DNA of 64,000 nucleotides, taken from contig NZ_VCPE01000006.1 of NCBI RefSeq assembly GCF_005938105.1, positions 186,001 through 250,000 on the forward strand. The letters are read 5' to 3'. This document shows positions 42,489 to 51,242 of this stretch, one piece after another (within the stretch, counting starts at the first letter, position 1; every line of letters begins with the position of its first letter). The notes below the pieces were generated by a model. The model ran no database searches. It saw only the letters and a list, made by a program, of their open reading frames with translations, and was not told the origin of the DNA. This stretch comes from Brucella haematophila. Lineage in GTDB: Bacteria; Pseudomonadota; Alphaproteobacteria; Rhizobiales; Rhizobiaceae. The position numbers were made by a program, and so were the translations under genes.

Positions 42489-42737
42489 CTACCGCGTTGA
42501 CAAGATGTGCAGCGGTACGTCGATCGTGGGGGATGAATGCGTAGCATTCAGCACTTCATCGGGGTCCATGTCCGACAACAGCGCTGCAAGCGCCAGACGC
42601 AGATAGAGGGGGGCGTCGGGCCGTTCGATTGATTTGAGCGCGATGCGCGATATGCCGAGTGCGTAAGCCAGTTCCTGTTCGGACGTATTCAGAGATGCAC
42701 AAATCTTCGCAAGTTTATCATATGCGCGTCTGCCCAT
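42489..42737 (-). CDS. small HTH-like protein
   Basis: This 82-residue protein contains SEQELAYALGISRIALKSIE (about 18-38), a likely Cro/C1-type helix-turn-helix. It is between DUF2865 and the autotransporter on the same strand. It may regulate one of them; this is inferred. Confidence 0.5.
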   Translation of the reverse strand: MGRRAYDKLAKICASLNTSEQELAYALGISRIALKSIERPDAPLYLRLALAALLSDMDPDEVLNATHSSPTIDVPLHILSTR

Positions 42738-42792
42738 TATCGTGTTCCCTCATCTGAAATGAATATGGCGACGCCGTCAGCCGCCATTAAAA

Positions 42793-45333
42793 TTACCATT
42801 TTACATTCAGTCCAATATTGCCTTCCCAGCTGCGCGTTCGCTCTCCTCCGAGATTGGTTGTGTAGTCGGCCGTCGCAAACAGACTGGCCTTTTCCGTTAC
42901 ATCGATTGTTACCCCGCCGCCCACTTCCAGCGAGGTGCCTTTCAAATTCGTGGTGATAGGATCGGTGCCAAAGATGACGACCTGATCCGATGAAAAATTC
43001 TGCCAGAGATTGGCCTTCAGATAGGGGCGCAGCTTGCCGAACGATGTGTCTTGCGTACCCTGCAAGCGCATGCCGATGCGACCGGTCCACGCATTGTCGG
43101 AATCAAATGTCACGCTGGAATAGCTGTCTGCCTGATCATCGAGCGACAGATGCTGCCAGATCAGTTGAGCCTGTGGCTCCAGTGTCCAGTTGCCGCCCAG
43201 CGCCACCGGATAGCCGCCTTCCAGCGAGGCCGTCACGCCATGACCGCCGACATCGATACTTTGCTGTGCGTTGGAACTGGCGCTGCCGTCGAACCATGTC
43301 CCCATCAACACGGCATCAAGATACCAGCCTTGCGGGCCAATATGAGTCCAGTAGCCGCCGAAACTGGTGCCCGAAACGTCCAGATCGCCAACTGCAAGAT
43401 CGTTCCAGCCAAGCGCCTGACCGGTAATGTCGCCCGTGGCACGCGCATAACCGAAGAAGACGCCGAAGCGATCAAAATGACCGCCGGACGATTCATAACC
43501 GAACAAATCCTGCCCAACCTGAACGCCGAGAAGACTGCCATCGACGCCGGGCCCAACCGTGCCCTTCCACTTCATCTCCACGTCCTGACCGAACACCCGC
43601 ATCCAGCTTGACGGCAGATAGCCGCCGCTCTTGAGCAGGTCCTGTTCGCCCCGGCGCTCATGAAATGTGCCGAGCGTGGTCAGCGCCAGATGATGCGCGA
43701 CTGGCGGCAGCGCGGAATAGACCGGCACCTCTTCGCGATAAAGCGTGACGACATCGCCTTCAACAGGCGTCGCATCAGCCGATGGCGGCGCAACACCTGG
43801 CGCCGGGAGCGGCACAGGCGTTGGTACGACAGGTGCGGTCGGCGTAATTCCCTGCACGATTGTCGAGCGCAGATACCAGTTTTCTGTCGTGTTGGCGGAG
43901 ACGCCGCCCTTGAACAGGTAATATTGGTATGCACCCGCCGCGAGAGGCTCATTCAGCGCAAAAGCGCCCGCAGTCGTGGTCGCGCCGTTGAGCGCCTGTA
44001 CCACCATGATACCATCGGTAGCAGTTCTGGCACCCGCACCACCGACATTGTTCACCTCGATTGTGGTGTTGCCGGAAGCGGTACCACTGTCGATCACCAG
44101 TCTGTCCGATGGCGAACCATCGCCCGCCAATACCGTATCGATGAGCAACAGTCCGTTCTGTCCGGTATAGTTGCCCGTGATCGTCAAACTGTCGGTCGTG
44201 CTGGAGCCGCCATTTGTCAGGTCGATGCGGCCCGCATTGACCACATTGACCAGTTGTCCCGCCGTGAAAGGCACGATACTCGACTGTGCAGAGCCGCCCA
44301 GAATGGTGCTCGTCGCGTCGATATTGAGCGTGCCCGTGCCGGTTCCGGCGTCACCCAGCGTGAACGCCGTATCGAAAGTCAGACTGGTATTGTTGGTAAG
44401 ATTGACGGTTTCCCAACTGTCAAAGCGGCTGACACCACCTGCCACGACATTGTCGAAGGTCAGGCTGTCGATCCCCACACCACCGGTGATGCGCGACGTT
44501 GCGCCGATATTGGCATCGGTCAGATTGGCGAGCACGGCAACGTCGTTGTCCCCGCCGAGATCAACAAAGCCATTCACGACGCCGCCACCGTTCCAGGTGA
44601 ACTGATCGTTGCCGACGCTCATGAGAACATTGCCGCCAATCGTACCGCCTGTGATTGTCACGCTGTCCGCGCCACCGCTGACGCTGATATTGCCGCCGAT
44701 GCTGCCGTTGGAAATGATGATCGTATCAGTGTCGAAACCCGTCACCAGATTTCCGTCGATGATGCCGCCCGACATATTGAAGTAGTTTTTGTCGAGCTTC
44801 ATATCCACACGACCGATACGCCCGCCCGTCATGACGGCATAATCACCATCTTCGAAGGCACCGACAATCCGTCCGCCCGACATGAAAAACGTATCGCGGG
44901 CATCACCCTGATTGAGCGACCCGATCTGGCCACCAGTCATCTGGAAATCGTCGATACCCGCGCCCTGCTGGACATTGCCCGTCACAGAGCCGCCGGTAAT
45001 GACAAAGGCGTCTGCCCCACTTCCCTGATCGACATTGCCGACAATCGACCCCGAATGCAGTTCGATGCGGTCTGCCCCGGCTCCGAAGGTCACATTGCCA
45101 TTGACCGTGCCGCTGCCGCCTTCGGGCAGCAGGAGCGTGTTGTTGCCGCTTGTATCCGTCAGACCTGCTGCGGAGGTGCCGCTATCACAGATGAAAACAT
45201 CGTCACCAGCAGTCGGTGTAAACACACACGCTGCCTGAGCATCCCCAGATTGCAGAAGCACAGCGCCAACCGTGAACAGCGCCGTCGTGGAAAGCAATAG
45301 GGCGGCCGTCAATCCGCGAACACCTAAATGCAT
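42793..45333 (-). CDS. autotransporter adhesin-type outer membrane protein
   Basis: This 846-residue protein has an N-terminal signal peptide ending GDAQA, a passenger (about 36-530) with repeated GG-x-I-G-N and G-N-V beta-helix turns (for example VTGNVQQGAGIDDFQMTGGQ), a proline-rich linker near 505-525 (PVVPTPVPLPAPG), and a C-terminal 12-strand beta-barrel (about 560-846) ending in VKW, the aromatic C-terminus recognised for outer-membrane insertion. Passengers of this sort serve in adhesion or biofilm. No protease motif is seen. The gene has a 400-bp AT-rich upstream region. Confidence 0.88.
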   Translation of the reverse strand: MHLGVRGLTAALLLSTTALFTVGAVLLQSGDAQAACVFTPTAGDDVFICDSGTSAAGLTDTSGNNTLLLPEGGSGTVNGNVTFGAGADRIELHSGSIVGNVDQGSGADAFVITGGSVTGNVQQGAGIDDFQMTGGQIGSLNQGDARDTFFMSGGRIVGAFEDGDYAVMTGGRIGRVDMKLDKNYFNMSGGIIDGNLVTGFDTDTIIISNGSIGGNISVSGGADSVTITGGTIGGNVLMSVGNDQFTWNGGGVVNGFVDLGGDNDVAVLANLTDANIGATSRITGGVGIDSLTFDNVVAGGVSRFDSWETVNLTNNTSLTFDTAFTLGDAGTGTGTLNIDATSTILGGSAQSSIVPFTAGQLVNVVNAGRIDLTNGGSSTTDSLTITGNYTGQNGLLLIDTVLAGDGSPSDRLVIDSGTASGNTTIEVNNVGGAGARTATDGIMVVQALNGATTTAGAFALNEPLAAGAYQYYLFKGGVSANTTENWYLRSTIVQGITPTAPVVPTPVPLPAPGVAPPSADATPVEGDVVTLYREEVPVYSALPPVAHHLALTTLGTFHERRGEQDLLKSGGYLPSSWMRVFGQDVEMKWKGTVGPGVDGSLLGVQVGQDLFGYESSGGHFDRFGVFFGYARATGDITGQALGWNDLAVGDLDVSGTSFGGYWTHIGPQGWYLDAVLMGTWFDGSASSNAQQSIDVGGHGVTASLEGGYPVALGGNWTLEPQAQLIWQHLSLDDQADSYSSVTFDSDNAWTGRIGMRLQGTQDTSFGKLRPYLKANLWQNFSSDQVVIFGTDPITTNLKGTSLEVGGGVTIDVTEKASLFATADYTTNLGGERTRSWEGNIGLNVKW

Positions 45334-45736
45334 CGAAACCCCTCAGTTCATTGCATTAAAGCCCTGGGGCATTAAGAAACTAATTTAATTTGAGGGGCAA
45401 TACTTAAATTTACAGTAGATAATTTCAAATCTTCATAGAAGATAAACAAATATTAGCAACATCGATTAAACTGTAAGAAACTTATTGATTTTGTTAAAAA
45501 AATAACGGTGGCACCTCAAATTTACTATAAATGACCAATGTGGGCTGCCGCGAATAAAAGTGCTCCTTTGCTCAGTATCCGTAACTTCAGCCACCGTGGC
45601 TGGAGCGACGACGACAGATTCGACCACAACGAAAGCCGTCATCCATGCAATATTTCGGCAGTATTTGCATCGGTTGCATTGCTGGCAAAGCGCCTCATTA
45701 TAGGAAGAGTAACGCGCTGGATCGAGGAGGTGCACC
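45334..45736. other. upstream region of the autotransporter
   Basis: This AT-rich 400-bp gap holds the promoters of the divergent autotransporter and GFA-family genes. The segment 45380-45480 has several A/T-tracts. An ORF of 101 aa on the - strand here is a weak candidate and is left out. No repeat or RNA gene was found. Confidence 0.4.
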
Positions 45737-46129
45737 ATGGAGCGGTTCACGGGTGGTTGCCTGTGCGGCAATGTCCGGCTGGTAGCTACGGGGCGTCCCT
45801 ATCGGGTGGGCCTCTGTCATTGTCTGGATTGTCGCAAGCATCACGGGGCGCTCTTTCATGCCTCGGCGATATTCCCGCTGAATGCAGTCACGGTTAGCGG
45901 CGAGACGCGCGATTATGCCGGACGGCATTTCTGCCCGCGCTGTGGTTCCACGGTCTTTGGCCAGTCTGGTGATGAGATCGAGATCAATCTGGGCTCACTG
46001 GATGCCCCCGATCAATTCGTGCCGACCTACGAGCTTTGGACGATCCGCCGCGAGAGCTGGTTGCCACCCTTTCCGCTCAAGAAGCGCTATGAGCGTGACC
46101 GCGATAATCAAGGCCGCTTCGAAGAATAG
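45737..46129 (+). CDS. GFA family protein (CENP-V/GFA domain)
   Basis: This 130-residue protein has the zinc-binding Cys pattern of the GFA domain: GGCLCGNVR, then LCHCLDCRKHHG, then HFCPRCGSTVFG. The family was named after Gfa, reported to speed formaldehyde-glutathione conjugation, but most members have unknown substrates. It is single-domain and of the usual length. The upstream GAGGAGG at about 45725 is a good ribosome-binding site. Confidence 0.92.
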   Translation: MERFTGGCLCGNVRLVATGRPYRVGLCHCLDCRKHHGALFHASAIFPLNAVTVSGETRDYAGRHFCPRCGSTVFGQSGDEIEINLGSLDAPDQFVPTYELWTIRRESWLPPFPLKKRYERDRDNQGRFEE

Positions 46130-46210
46130 AACAAGCATGCGGCAAAGCTGCGCTGGATAAGCCGGAGACGAGCGCCTATATCCGGCAGGTACAACCCTGA
46201 AAGCCTCGTC

Positions 46211-46630
46211 ATGACCGTTCTCATCAACCAGCCGCATCCATCGATAGACATTGCTTCCATTCAGGAACTGGTGGCCACATTTTATGGACGAGCGCGGGAA
46301 GATGAGTTGCTCGGGCCGATCTTTGCGGAGGCCGTGCATGACTGGGATCATCATATTGCGCAGATTGCGCAATTCTGGTCGTCGGTCATTCTCAAGACCG
46401 GCGGATATGAAGGGCGACCCATGCCGCCACATCTCAAGCTCAATTTGAAGAATGAGCATTTCGACCGCTGGCTTGCGCTATTCGAGCAAACCGCACGCGA
46501 TATTTATCCTGCGGAAGCGGCGATCATCTTCATCGACCGCGCAAGGCGCATTGCCGACAGCTTCGAAATGGCCATTGCAACGCAAGCGGGGCGTATCGCC
46601 GCCCCGCGTCATGCTCGCCGTCCGCTATAG
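46211..46630 (+). CDS. group III truncated haemoglobin
   Basis: This 139-residue protein matches group III trHb (Ctb type) in length and pattern: a FYGRARED segment with B10 Tyr25, then FWSSVILKTGGYEGRP, and HLKLNLKNEHFDRWLALF with proximal His74 in PPHLKL. These globins bind O2 or NO and are thought to act in nitrosative or oxidative stress. It follows the GFA gene on the same strand. Its stop codon overlaps the intergenic palindrome, which can act as the terminator between it and the convergent ocd gene. Confidence 0.9.
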   Translation: MTVLINQPHPSIDIASIQELVATFYGRAREDELLGPIFAEAVHDWDHHIAQIAQFWSSVILKTGGYEGRPMPPHLKLNLKNEHFDRWLALFEQTARDIYPAEAAIIFIDRARRIADSFEMAIATQAGRIAAPRHARRPL

Positions 46631-46773
46631 TGTCTGAATCAAAAAAGCGACAGGCCATGGCGAAAATGGTGATTTCGAGAACCGGAGCTTGAGCCGTACT
46701 TAAAGGTACGTGAGCACCGGAAGCGCAGAAATTGCCATTTGCAGACCAGCATGGCGGCTTTTGGATCAGACAC
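46630..46773. repeat. 144-bp imperfect palindrome, Bru-RS-like
   Basis: The arms GTGTCTGAATC and its near-complement GATCAGACAC lie at the ends. Inside, GAAAATGGTGATTTCG mirrors the AGAAATTGCCATTTGC segment, and the centre GCCGTACTTAAAGGTACG is also a dyad. It fills the gap between two convergent genes exactly. Brucella Bru-RS palindromes of about 103-105 bp have similar form and are targets for IS711. It could act as a bidirectional terminator. I compare it with Bru-RS by structure, not by alignment. Confidence 0.7.
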
Positions 46774-47850
46774 TCAGGCGGCGGGCTTCGACTTATCTGC
46801 TTCCAGCTGCTTTTCGTGACGCAGCAGCATGCCGAAGAGATCGCGTGGCTCATCCGGATCGGCCAGCAGGTCGAGCTGCTCGTAAAGGCCTGTATCCTTC
46901 AGCTTGTCACGCACGTAACGCAGCGCCGAAAAATCTTCCGTGGCAAAGCCGACGGAGTCGAACAGGGTGATCTGGCGCGCATCCTTGCGGCCTTCTGCCT
47001 TGCCGGCGATGACTTCCCACAACTCGTTGACCGGATAGTCTTCTGGCAGTTGCTGGATTTCACCTTCAATGCGGGTCTGCGGCGGATATTCGACGAAAAT
47101 ATCGGAGCGACGCAGAATATCGCCGTGCAATTCGGTCTTGCCCGGGCAATCGCCACCAACGGCATTGATATGCACGCCCGCGCCAACCGTATTGTCGGTC
47201 AGGATGGTGGCATTGGCCTTGTCAGCCGTCACAGTCGTGATGATGTCGGCACCCTCGACCACTTCCTCAACCGACTTGCAGGCGACGATGTCAAAGCCTG
47301 CATGGGCCAAGTTGCGCATGCATTTCGCGGTCGCTTCCGGATCGAGATCATACAGGCGAAGTTTGTTAACGCCGAGCAGCGCCTTGAACGCCATGGCCTG
47401 GAATTCGCTCTGCGCGCCATTACCGATGATCGCCATGGTGCGGGCATTCTTCGGCGCGAGATATTTGGCGGCAACCGCAGAAGTGGCAGCCGTGCGCAGC
47501 GCCGTCAGGATCGTCATTTCGGTCAGGAGCATCGGATAGCCGCTGCCGACATCGGCCAGAACGCCGAAAGCCGTGACAGTCTGAAGACCCTCACGCGTGT
47601 TCTTCGGGTGGCCGTTGACATATTTGAAGCCATAGAGCGTGCCGTCGCTCGTCGGCATCAGCTCGATCACGCCTTCGCGGGAGTGGGACGCAACACGCGG
47701 GGTCTTGTCGAAATTTTCCCAGCGACGAAAGTCCTCTTCCACATAATCGGCGAGTTCCTTCAGGAAAGTCTCGACACCGATGGAAAGCACCAGCTTCATC
47801 ATGTTGTCGACACTGACGAAGGGGACGATGTTGAGGTTCGGCTGGGTCAT
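46774..47850 (-). CDS. ocd: ornithine cyclodeaminase
   Basis: This 358-residue protein is in the ornithine cyclodeaminase/mu-crystallin family, which converts L-ornithine to L-proline and ammonia using bound NAD. The Rossmann motif is AIIGNGAQSEFQ (GxGxxS), with TEMTILTALRTAATSAVAAK as the substrate-loop region and GGDCPGKTELHGDILRRSD as the family signature near residue 230-250. AAGGAG lies 7 nt before the ATG. It follows arginase on the same strand (132 bp gap), so arginine goes to ornithine and then to proline. Confidence 0.93.
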   Translation of the reverse strand: MTQPNLNIVPFVSVDNMMKLVLSIGVETFLKELADYVEEDFRRWENFDKTPRVASHSREGVIELMPTSDGTLYGFKYVNGHPKNTREGLQTVTAFGVLADVGSGYPMLLTEMTILTALRTAATSAVAAKYLAPKNARTMAIIGNGAQSEFQAMAFKALLGVNKLRLYDLDPEATAKCMRNLAHAGFDIVACKSVEEVVEGADIITTVTADKANATILTDNTVGAGVHINAVGGDCPGKTELHGDILRRSDIFVEYPPQTRIEGEIQQLPEDYPVNELWEVIAGKAEGRKDARQITLFDSVGFATEDFSALRYVRDKLKDTGLYEQLDLLADPDEPRDLFGMLLRHEKQLEADKSKPAA

Positions 47851-47982
47851 TCAAATTCTCCTTAAACACGCTCCGAAAGACTGACACGACCTTCGGAACG
47901 CATTGCGTATTGATACAATGATCGGAGCGTCATTCTGTTGCCTCGGGCCGCAGCAATGGCCCGTGCAGACAGGTGAGGCGCC

Positions 47983-48915
47983 TTAGTAGCTGATCGTCGG
48001 ACGATCCATGACGCTGCGGCCCAGAAGGCTTGCCATCAGGTCGACCATGACCGTGGCTGTGCGGCCGCGTTCATCAAGGAACGGGTTCAGCTCGACAAGG
48101 TCGAGGCTCGTCACCAGGGCGCTGTCATGCAGCATTTCCATGATGAGATGCGCCTCGCGGAAGGTCGCGCCGCCCGGAACCGTGGTGCCGACAGCTGGTG
48201 CAACCGACGGGTCAAGGAAATCGACGTCGAGGCTGACATGCAGCAGGCCGTCTTCCGCTTTCACGCGGTCGAGGAAACGGCGCAACAGAGCGGCCACGCC
48301 GTGCTCGTCAATCATGCGCATGTCGAAAACCGAAACCTTGGTTTTCTGGATGGCCAGACGTTCCGCCGGATCGACGCTTCGGATACCCAGCATGCAGACA
48401 TTGTGCGGATCGATAGCGGCTTCAAGCTTTGGGAAATAGCCTTCGAAGCCCTTCTGCCCGGTATAATAGGCGACCGGCGTGCCATGCAGATTGCCGCTGG
48501 TTGTGGTTTCCAGCGTGTGGAAATCCGTATGCGCATCAAGCCAGAGCACGAACTGCTTGCGACCCTTTGCGACGGCGCGGCGCGCAATGCCCGGAACCGT
48601 TCCGGCGGCCAGAAGATGATCGCCGCCGAGGAAAATCGGGAAGCCCTCTTCGCTCTCGCGGAAAGCCGCATCGCTGATCGCCTCAATCCATGCAACTGCG
48701 CTTGGCAGCGCCTTGATCGCGTGGTTTGGATGTTCCTGCGGGGCCTTTGCAGCCAGAGCGGGGCTTGGAACCAGATTGCCGAGATCCGTAAAGCCGTGAC
48801 CAAGCTCGCGGATGGCATCCGCAATACCGGCAGCTCGGTAGGAATCGGGACCCATATTGCAGCCTGCGCGGCCAGTGCCTTCCTGAACGGGCAGTCCCAA
48901 AATCTTGCAATGCAT
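47983..48915 (-). CDS. rocF: arginase
   Basis: This 310-residue protein has the arginase metal motifs: FLGGDHLLAAGT, LDAHTDFHT, and SLDVDFLDPSVAPAVGT. It hydrolyses L-arginine to ornithine and urea using two manganese ions. It is in the likely operon arginase-ocd and divergent from an Lrp-type regulator. Length is normal for bacterial arginases. AAGGAA precedes the ATG with a wide spacing. Confidence 0.95.
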   Translation of the reverse strand: MHCKILGLPVQEGTGRAGCNMGPDSYRAAGIADAIRELGHGFTDLGNLVPSPALAAKAPQEHPNHAIKALPSAVAWIEAISDAAFRESEEGFPIFLGGDHLLAAGTVPGIARRAVAKGRKQFVLWLDAHTDFHTLETTTSGNLHGTPVAYYTGQKGFEGYFPKLEAAIDPHNVCMLGIRSVDPAERLAIQKTKVSVFDMRMIDEHGVAALLRRFLDRVKAEDGLLHVSLDVDFLDPSVAPAVGTTVPGGATFREAHLIMEMLHDSALVTSLDLVELNPFLDERGRTATVMVDLMASLLGRSVMDRPTISY

Positions 48916-48979
48916 TAAACAAGGTTCCTTCTGATTATTGTCCCAAGATTCATCATTTTTATTTGGCGATGTGAACCAA

Positions 48980-49046
48980 CCGGATTGGCAATTTTATCGG
49001 TTTGGTTTATCAGAATGTCGGATTGGCTTTTCAAATTGGAGAAACT
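48980..49046. promoter_or_regulatory. direct repeats in the arginase-Lrp intergenic region
   Basis: CCGGATTGGC at about 48980 and TCGGATTGGC at about 49018 are 38 bp apart, in the gap between the divergent arginase and regulator genes. Such repeats could be sites for the Lrp-type regulator. Inferred. Confidence 0.3.
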
Positions 49047-49484
49047 ATGGACGATCTGGATGAAAAGCTTATTACGCTTTTGCGCCATAACGGCCGCCGC
49101 AGCATTTCCGACATTGCGATCGACCTTGGCGTTTCCCGAGCAACGATACGTGCGCGCATGGAGCGGCTGGAACGTTCAGGCGATATTCTGGGCTATACGG
49201 TCATTCTGCGCTCCGACGCTGTCGACCTGCCGGTGCGCGGCATCATGATGATCGAAATCGAGGGCCATGTCGCCGACCGTGTGGTCAAGGCGCTTGGCGG
49301 TTTCTCGGAAATTTCCGCCGTCCACACCACCAATGGTCGTTTCGATCTGGTGGTTGAGCTGGGCGCGGCCACCCTCACCGACTTCGATGCAGTGCTGCGT
49401 CGTATCCGCCTGGTGCCCGGCATCAAGGCCAGCGAAACGAACCTGCTGCTGGCCACGCCGCGTTCGACACGCGCCAGGCTCTGA
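49047..49484 (+). CDS. Lrp/AsnC family regulator of arginine catabolism
   Basis: This 145-residue protein has the Lrp/AsnC layout: an N-terminal HTH (DEKLITLLRHNGRRSISDIA followed by LGVSRATIRARMERLERSG) and a RAM effector domain (about 60-140). The ATG at 49047 has GGAG 6 nt upstream; an earlier in-frame start at 49002 is rejected. Its divergent placement next to arginase suggests control by arginine or ornithine, as for other Lrp-family catabolic regulators. The effector is not known. Confidence 0.88.
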   Translation: MDDLDEKLITLLRHNGRRSISDIAIDLGVSRATIRARMERLERSGDILGYTVILRSDAVDLPVRGIMMIEIEGHVADRVVKALGGFSEISAVHTTNGRFDLVVELGAATLTDFDAVLRRIRLVPGIKASETNLLLATPRSTRARL

Positions 49485-49503
49485 TTATTCAAGTATCGCA
49501 AAG

Positions 49504-49534
49504 AAAAAGCCCGGTCTCGCGACCGGGCTTTTTT
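49504..49534. terminator. bidirectional terminator between Lrp and nemA-like genes
   Basis: AAGCCCGGTC (49507-49516) and GACCGGGCTT (49521-49530) form a 10-bp stem with a TCGC loop, T-run on one side and A-run on the other. It lies between two convergent genes and can serve both. Confidence 0.85.
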
Positions 49535-49545
49535 CATTTTCAATA

Positions 49546-50661
49546 TCAGGCGAGAGCCGGATAATCCGTATAGCCCTTGGCGCCACCGCCATACATATGC
49601 TGCTGGTCCAGTTCGTTGAGCGGCGCATTTTCCTTCAGACGGCGCACGAGGTCCGGATTGGAAATGAACGGCTTGCCGAATGCCACCAAATCGGCGCGAC
49701 CGCTTGCAATTTCTTCCTCGGCCAGCTCGCGGTCATAGCCATTATTGACCATCCAGGCGGCATCGCCGCCAGCGTCGCGATAGACCTGCTTCAGATGAGC
49801 ATAGTCGAAAGGCTGCGGGCCCTGCTGGAAGTCACGCGGACCGCCGGTTGCGCCTTCGATAATATGGACATAGGCAAGGCCATAAGCGGCAAGCTTGTCG
49901 ATGACATAATCGAACAATGGCTGCGGATCGGAATCCGAGGCATCATTGGCGGGCGTGACCGGCGAAAGACGGATACCGACCTTGCCTGCATCGACCGTCT
50001 TGGTGATCGCATCGACCACTTCGAACAGGAAGCGCGCGCGATTTTCAATCGAGCCGCCATATTCGTCGGTGCGCTGATTGCTGCCCGAACGCAGGAACTG
50101 GTCGATCAGATAGCCATTGGCCGCATGAATTTCGACACCGTCGAAGCCGGCAACGTCAATCGCATCCTTGGCGGCTTTGGCATAGGTGGCGACGATTTCT
50201 GCAATCTCGCTCTTTTCCAGCGCGCGCGGCTCGGAGGTCGGCGCGAATTCGCCCGTGCCATCAGGATGAACCAGATAGGTCTTCGACTTGGCAATGATTG
50301 CCGAAGGTGCAACCGGCTTGCCGCCATTCGGCTGCAAGGTGTTGTGGGAAATACGGCCCACATGCCACATCTGCACGACGATCTTGCCGCCAGCGGTGTG
50401 CACGGCATCGGTTACGCGCTTCCAGCCAGCGAGCTGCTCGGCCGAATAAAGGCCCGGAACATCGGCATAGCCCTGCCCCTGATGGCTGATCGGCGTTGCC
50501 TCGGTGATGATGAGGCCAGCACTGGCGCGCTGCTCGTAATAGGTGACGTTAAGGTCATTCGGCACGGCGCGCGGCGAGCGATTGCGCGTCAGCGGCGCCA
50601 TCACAACGCGGTTGGCAAGCTTCAGATCACCGACGGTGACAGGATCGAACAAGGTGGCCAT
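49546..50661 (-). CDS. nemA: Old Yellow Enzyme family alkene reductase (NemA-like)
   Basis: This 371-residue protein is an FMN-dependent OYE family reductase: MATLFDPVTVGDLKLANRVV, then RSPRAVPNDLNVTYYEQRAS, then VVQMWHVGRISHNTLQPNGG, then FDGVEIHAANGYLIDQFLRS and RTDEYGGSIENRARFLFEVV. The H-x-A-N pair binds the substrate phenol/nitro group. It would reduce alkenes or electrophiles such as N-ethylmaleimide. It lies 65 bp after an ArsR-type regulator on the same strand, which may sense such compounds. Confidence 0.93.
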   Translation of the reverse strand: MATLFDPVTVGDLKLANRVVMAPLTRNRSPRAVPNDLNVTYYEQRASAGLIITEATPISHQGQGYADVPGLYSAEQLAGWKRVTDAVHTAGGKIVVQMWHVGRISHNTLQPNGGKPVAPSAIIAKSKTYLVHPDGTGEFAPTSEPRALEKSEIAEIVATYAKAAKDAIDVAGFDGVEIHAANGYLIDQFLRSGSNQRTDEYGGSIENRARFLFEVVDAITKTVDAGKVGIRLSPVTPANDASDSDPQPLFDYVIDKLAAYGLAYVHIIEGATGGPRDFQQGPQPFDYAHLKQVYRDAGGDAAWMVNNGYDRELAEEEIASGRADLVAFGKPFISNPDLVRRLKENAPLNELDQQHMYGGGAKGYTDYPALA

Positions 50662-50674
50662 AGTGCATTTCCTT

Positions 50675-50727
50675 CAAGTTGGAAAAGTTGGGCAAGTTGG
50701 AAAAGTTGGTCAAACGGGAAAGCTGGT
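50675..50727. repeat. 18-bp tandem repeat upstream of nemA-like gene
   Basis: The unit CAAGTTGGAAAAGTTGGG occurs at 50675-50692, again with one change at 50693-50710, and as a worn third copy at 50711-50727. It fills the gap between the ArsR stop and the nemA-like start. It could vary in copy number and change spacing or expression. Confidence 0.8.
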
Positions 50728-51047
50728 CAAAGACCGGATAGCGACGCGATGAAGGCGGCAATTGCCTCTTCGTCACGTTTGTAGAACGTCCATTGGCCGA
50801 CACGATGGGGCGTTATCAGCCCCGCTTTTGTCAGCACGGACAAATGGGCTGAAACGGTGGATTGAGACAGACCGCACCGTTCGAACTGGCCCGCGCAAAC
50901 GCCCATCTCCAAAGACATGTGCTGAGCGGAGAAATGTTCCTCCGGCTGTTTGAGCCAGCTCAAAATTTCGAGACGCACCGGATTGCTAAGTGCCTTGAAT
51001 ATCTCATCCAAGGGTATCGCCGAGACTGTGGATTGAACGTCCGACAT
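50727..51047 (-). CDS. ArsR family transcriptional regulator
   Basis: This 106-residue protein has a winged-helix HTH of ArsR type: LDEIFKALSNPVRLEILSWL, then LSQSTVSAHLSVLTKAGL, then GQWTFYKRDEEA. Two Cys occur in GVCAGQFERCG just before the recognition helix; they could form a redox or electrophile sensor. The ATG at 51047 is chosen because GAGGTG lies 6 nt before it; a GTG at 51056 is an alternative. It precedes the nemA-like gene and probably represses it. Confidence 0.88.
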   Translation of the reverse strand: MSDVQSTVSAIPLDEIFKALSNPVRLEILSWLKQPEEHFSAQHMSLEMGVCAGQFERCGLSQSTVSAHLSVLTKAGLITPHRVGQWTFYKRDEEAIAAFIASLSGL

Positions 51048-51242
51048 TGCAATCACCTCGCTGATCTAATGCATATCGTCATTTCACGATATAGATATCG
51101 CTGAAACCCGATTTAAAAAGGGGTGAGGTGTTCACATCGGCGTGAACGGCCAAACTGCCGCCTTTCCTGTGGAACATCGATACCGCCTTGATTGCGCCGA
51201 ACGGACATCCGACTATGTTCGCTGCAAATATTTGAGATTGGA

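Noticed and set aside
43660-45300. 546-residue + strand ORF opposite the autotransporter
   Set aside because: Arg/His-rich reading of the antisense strand; the - strand has a clear signal peptide and beta-barrel.
49267-50784. 505-residue + strand ORF across the nemA-like gene
   Set aside because: Antisense shadow; the - strand encodes a complete OYE reductase.
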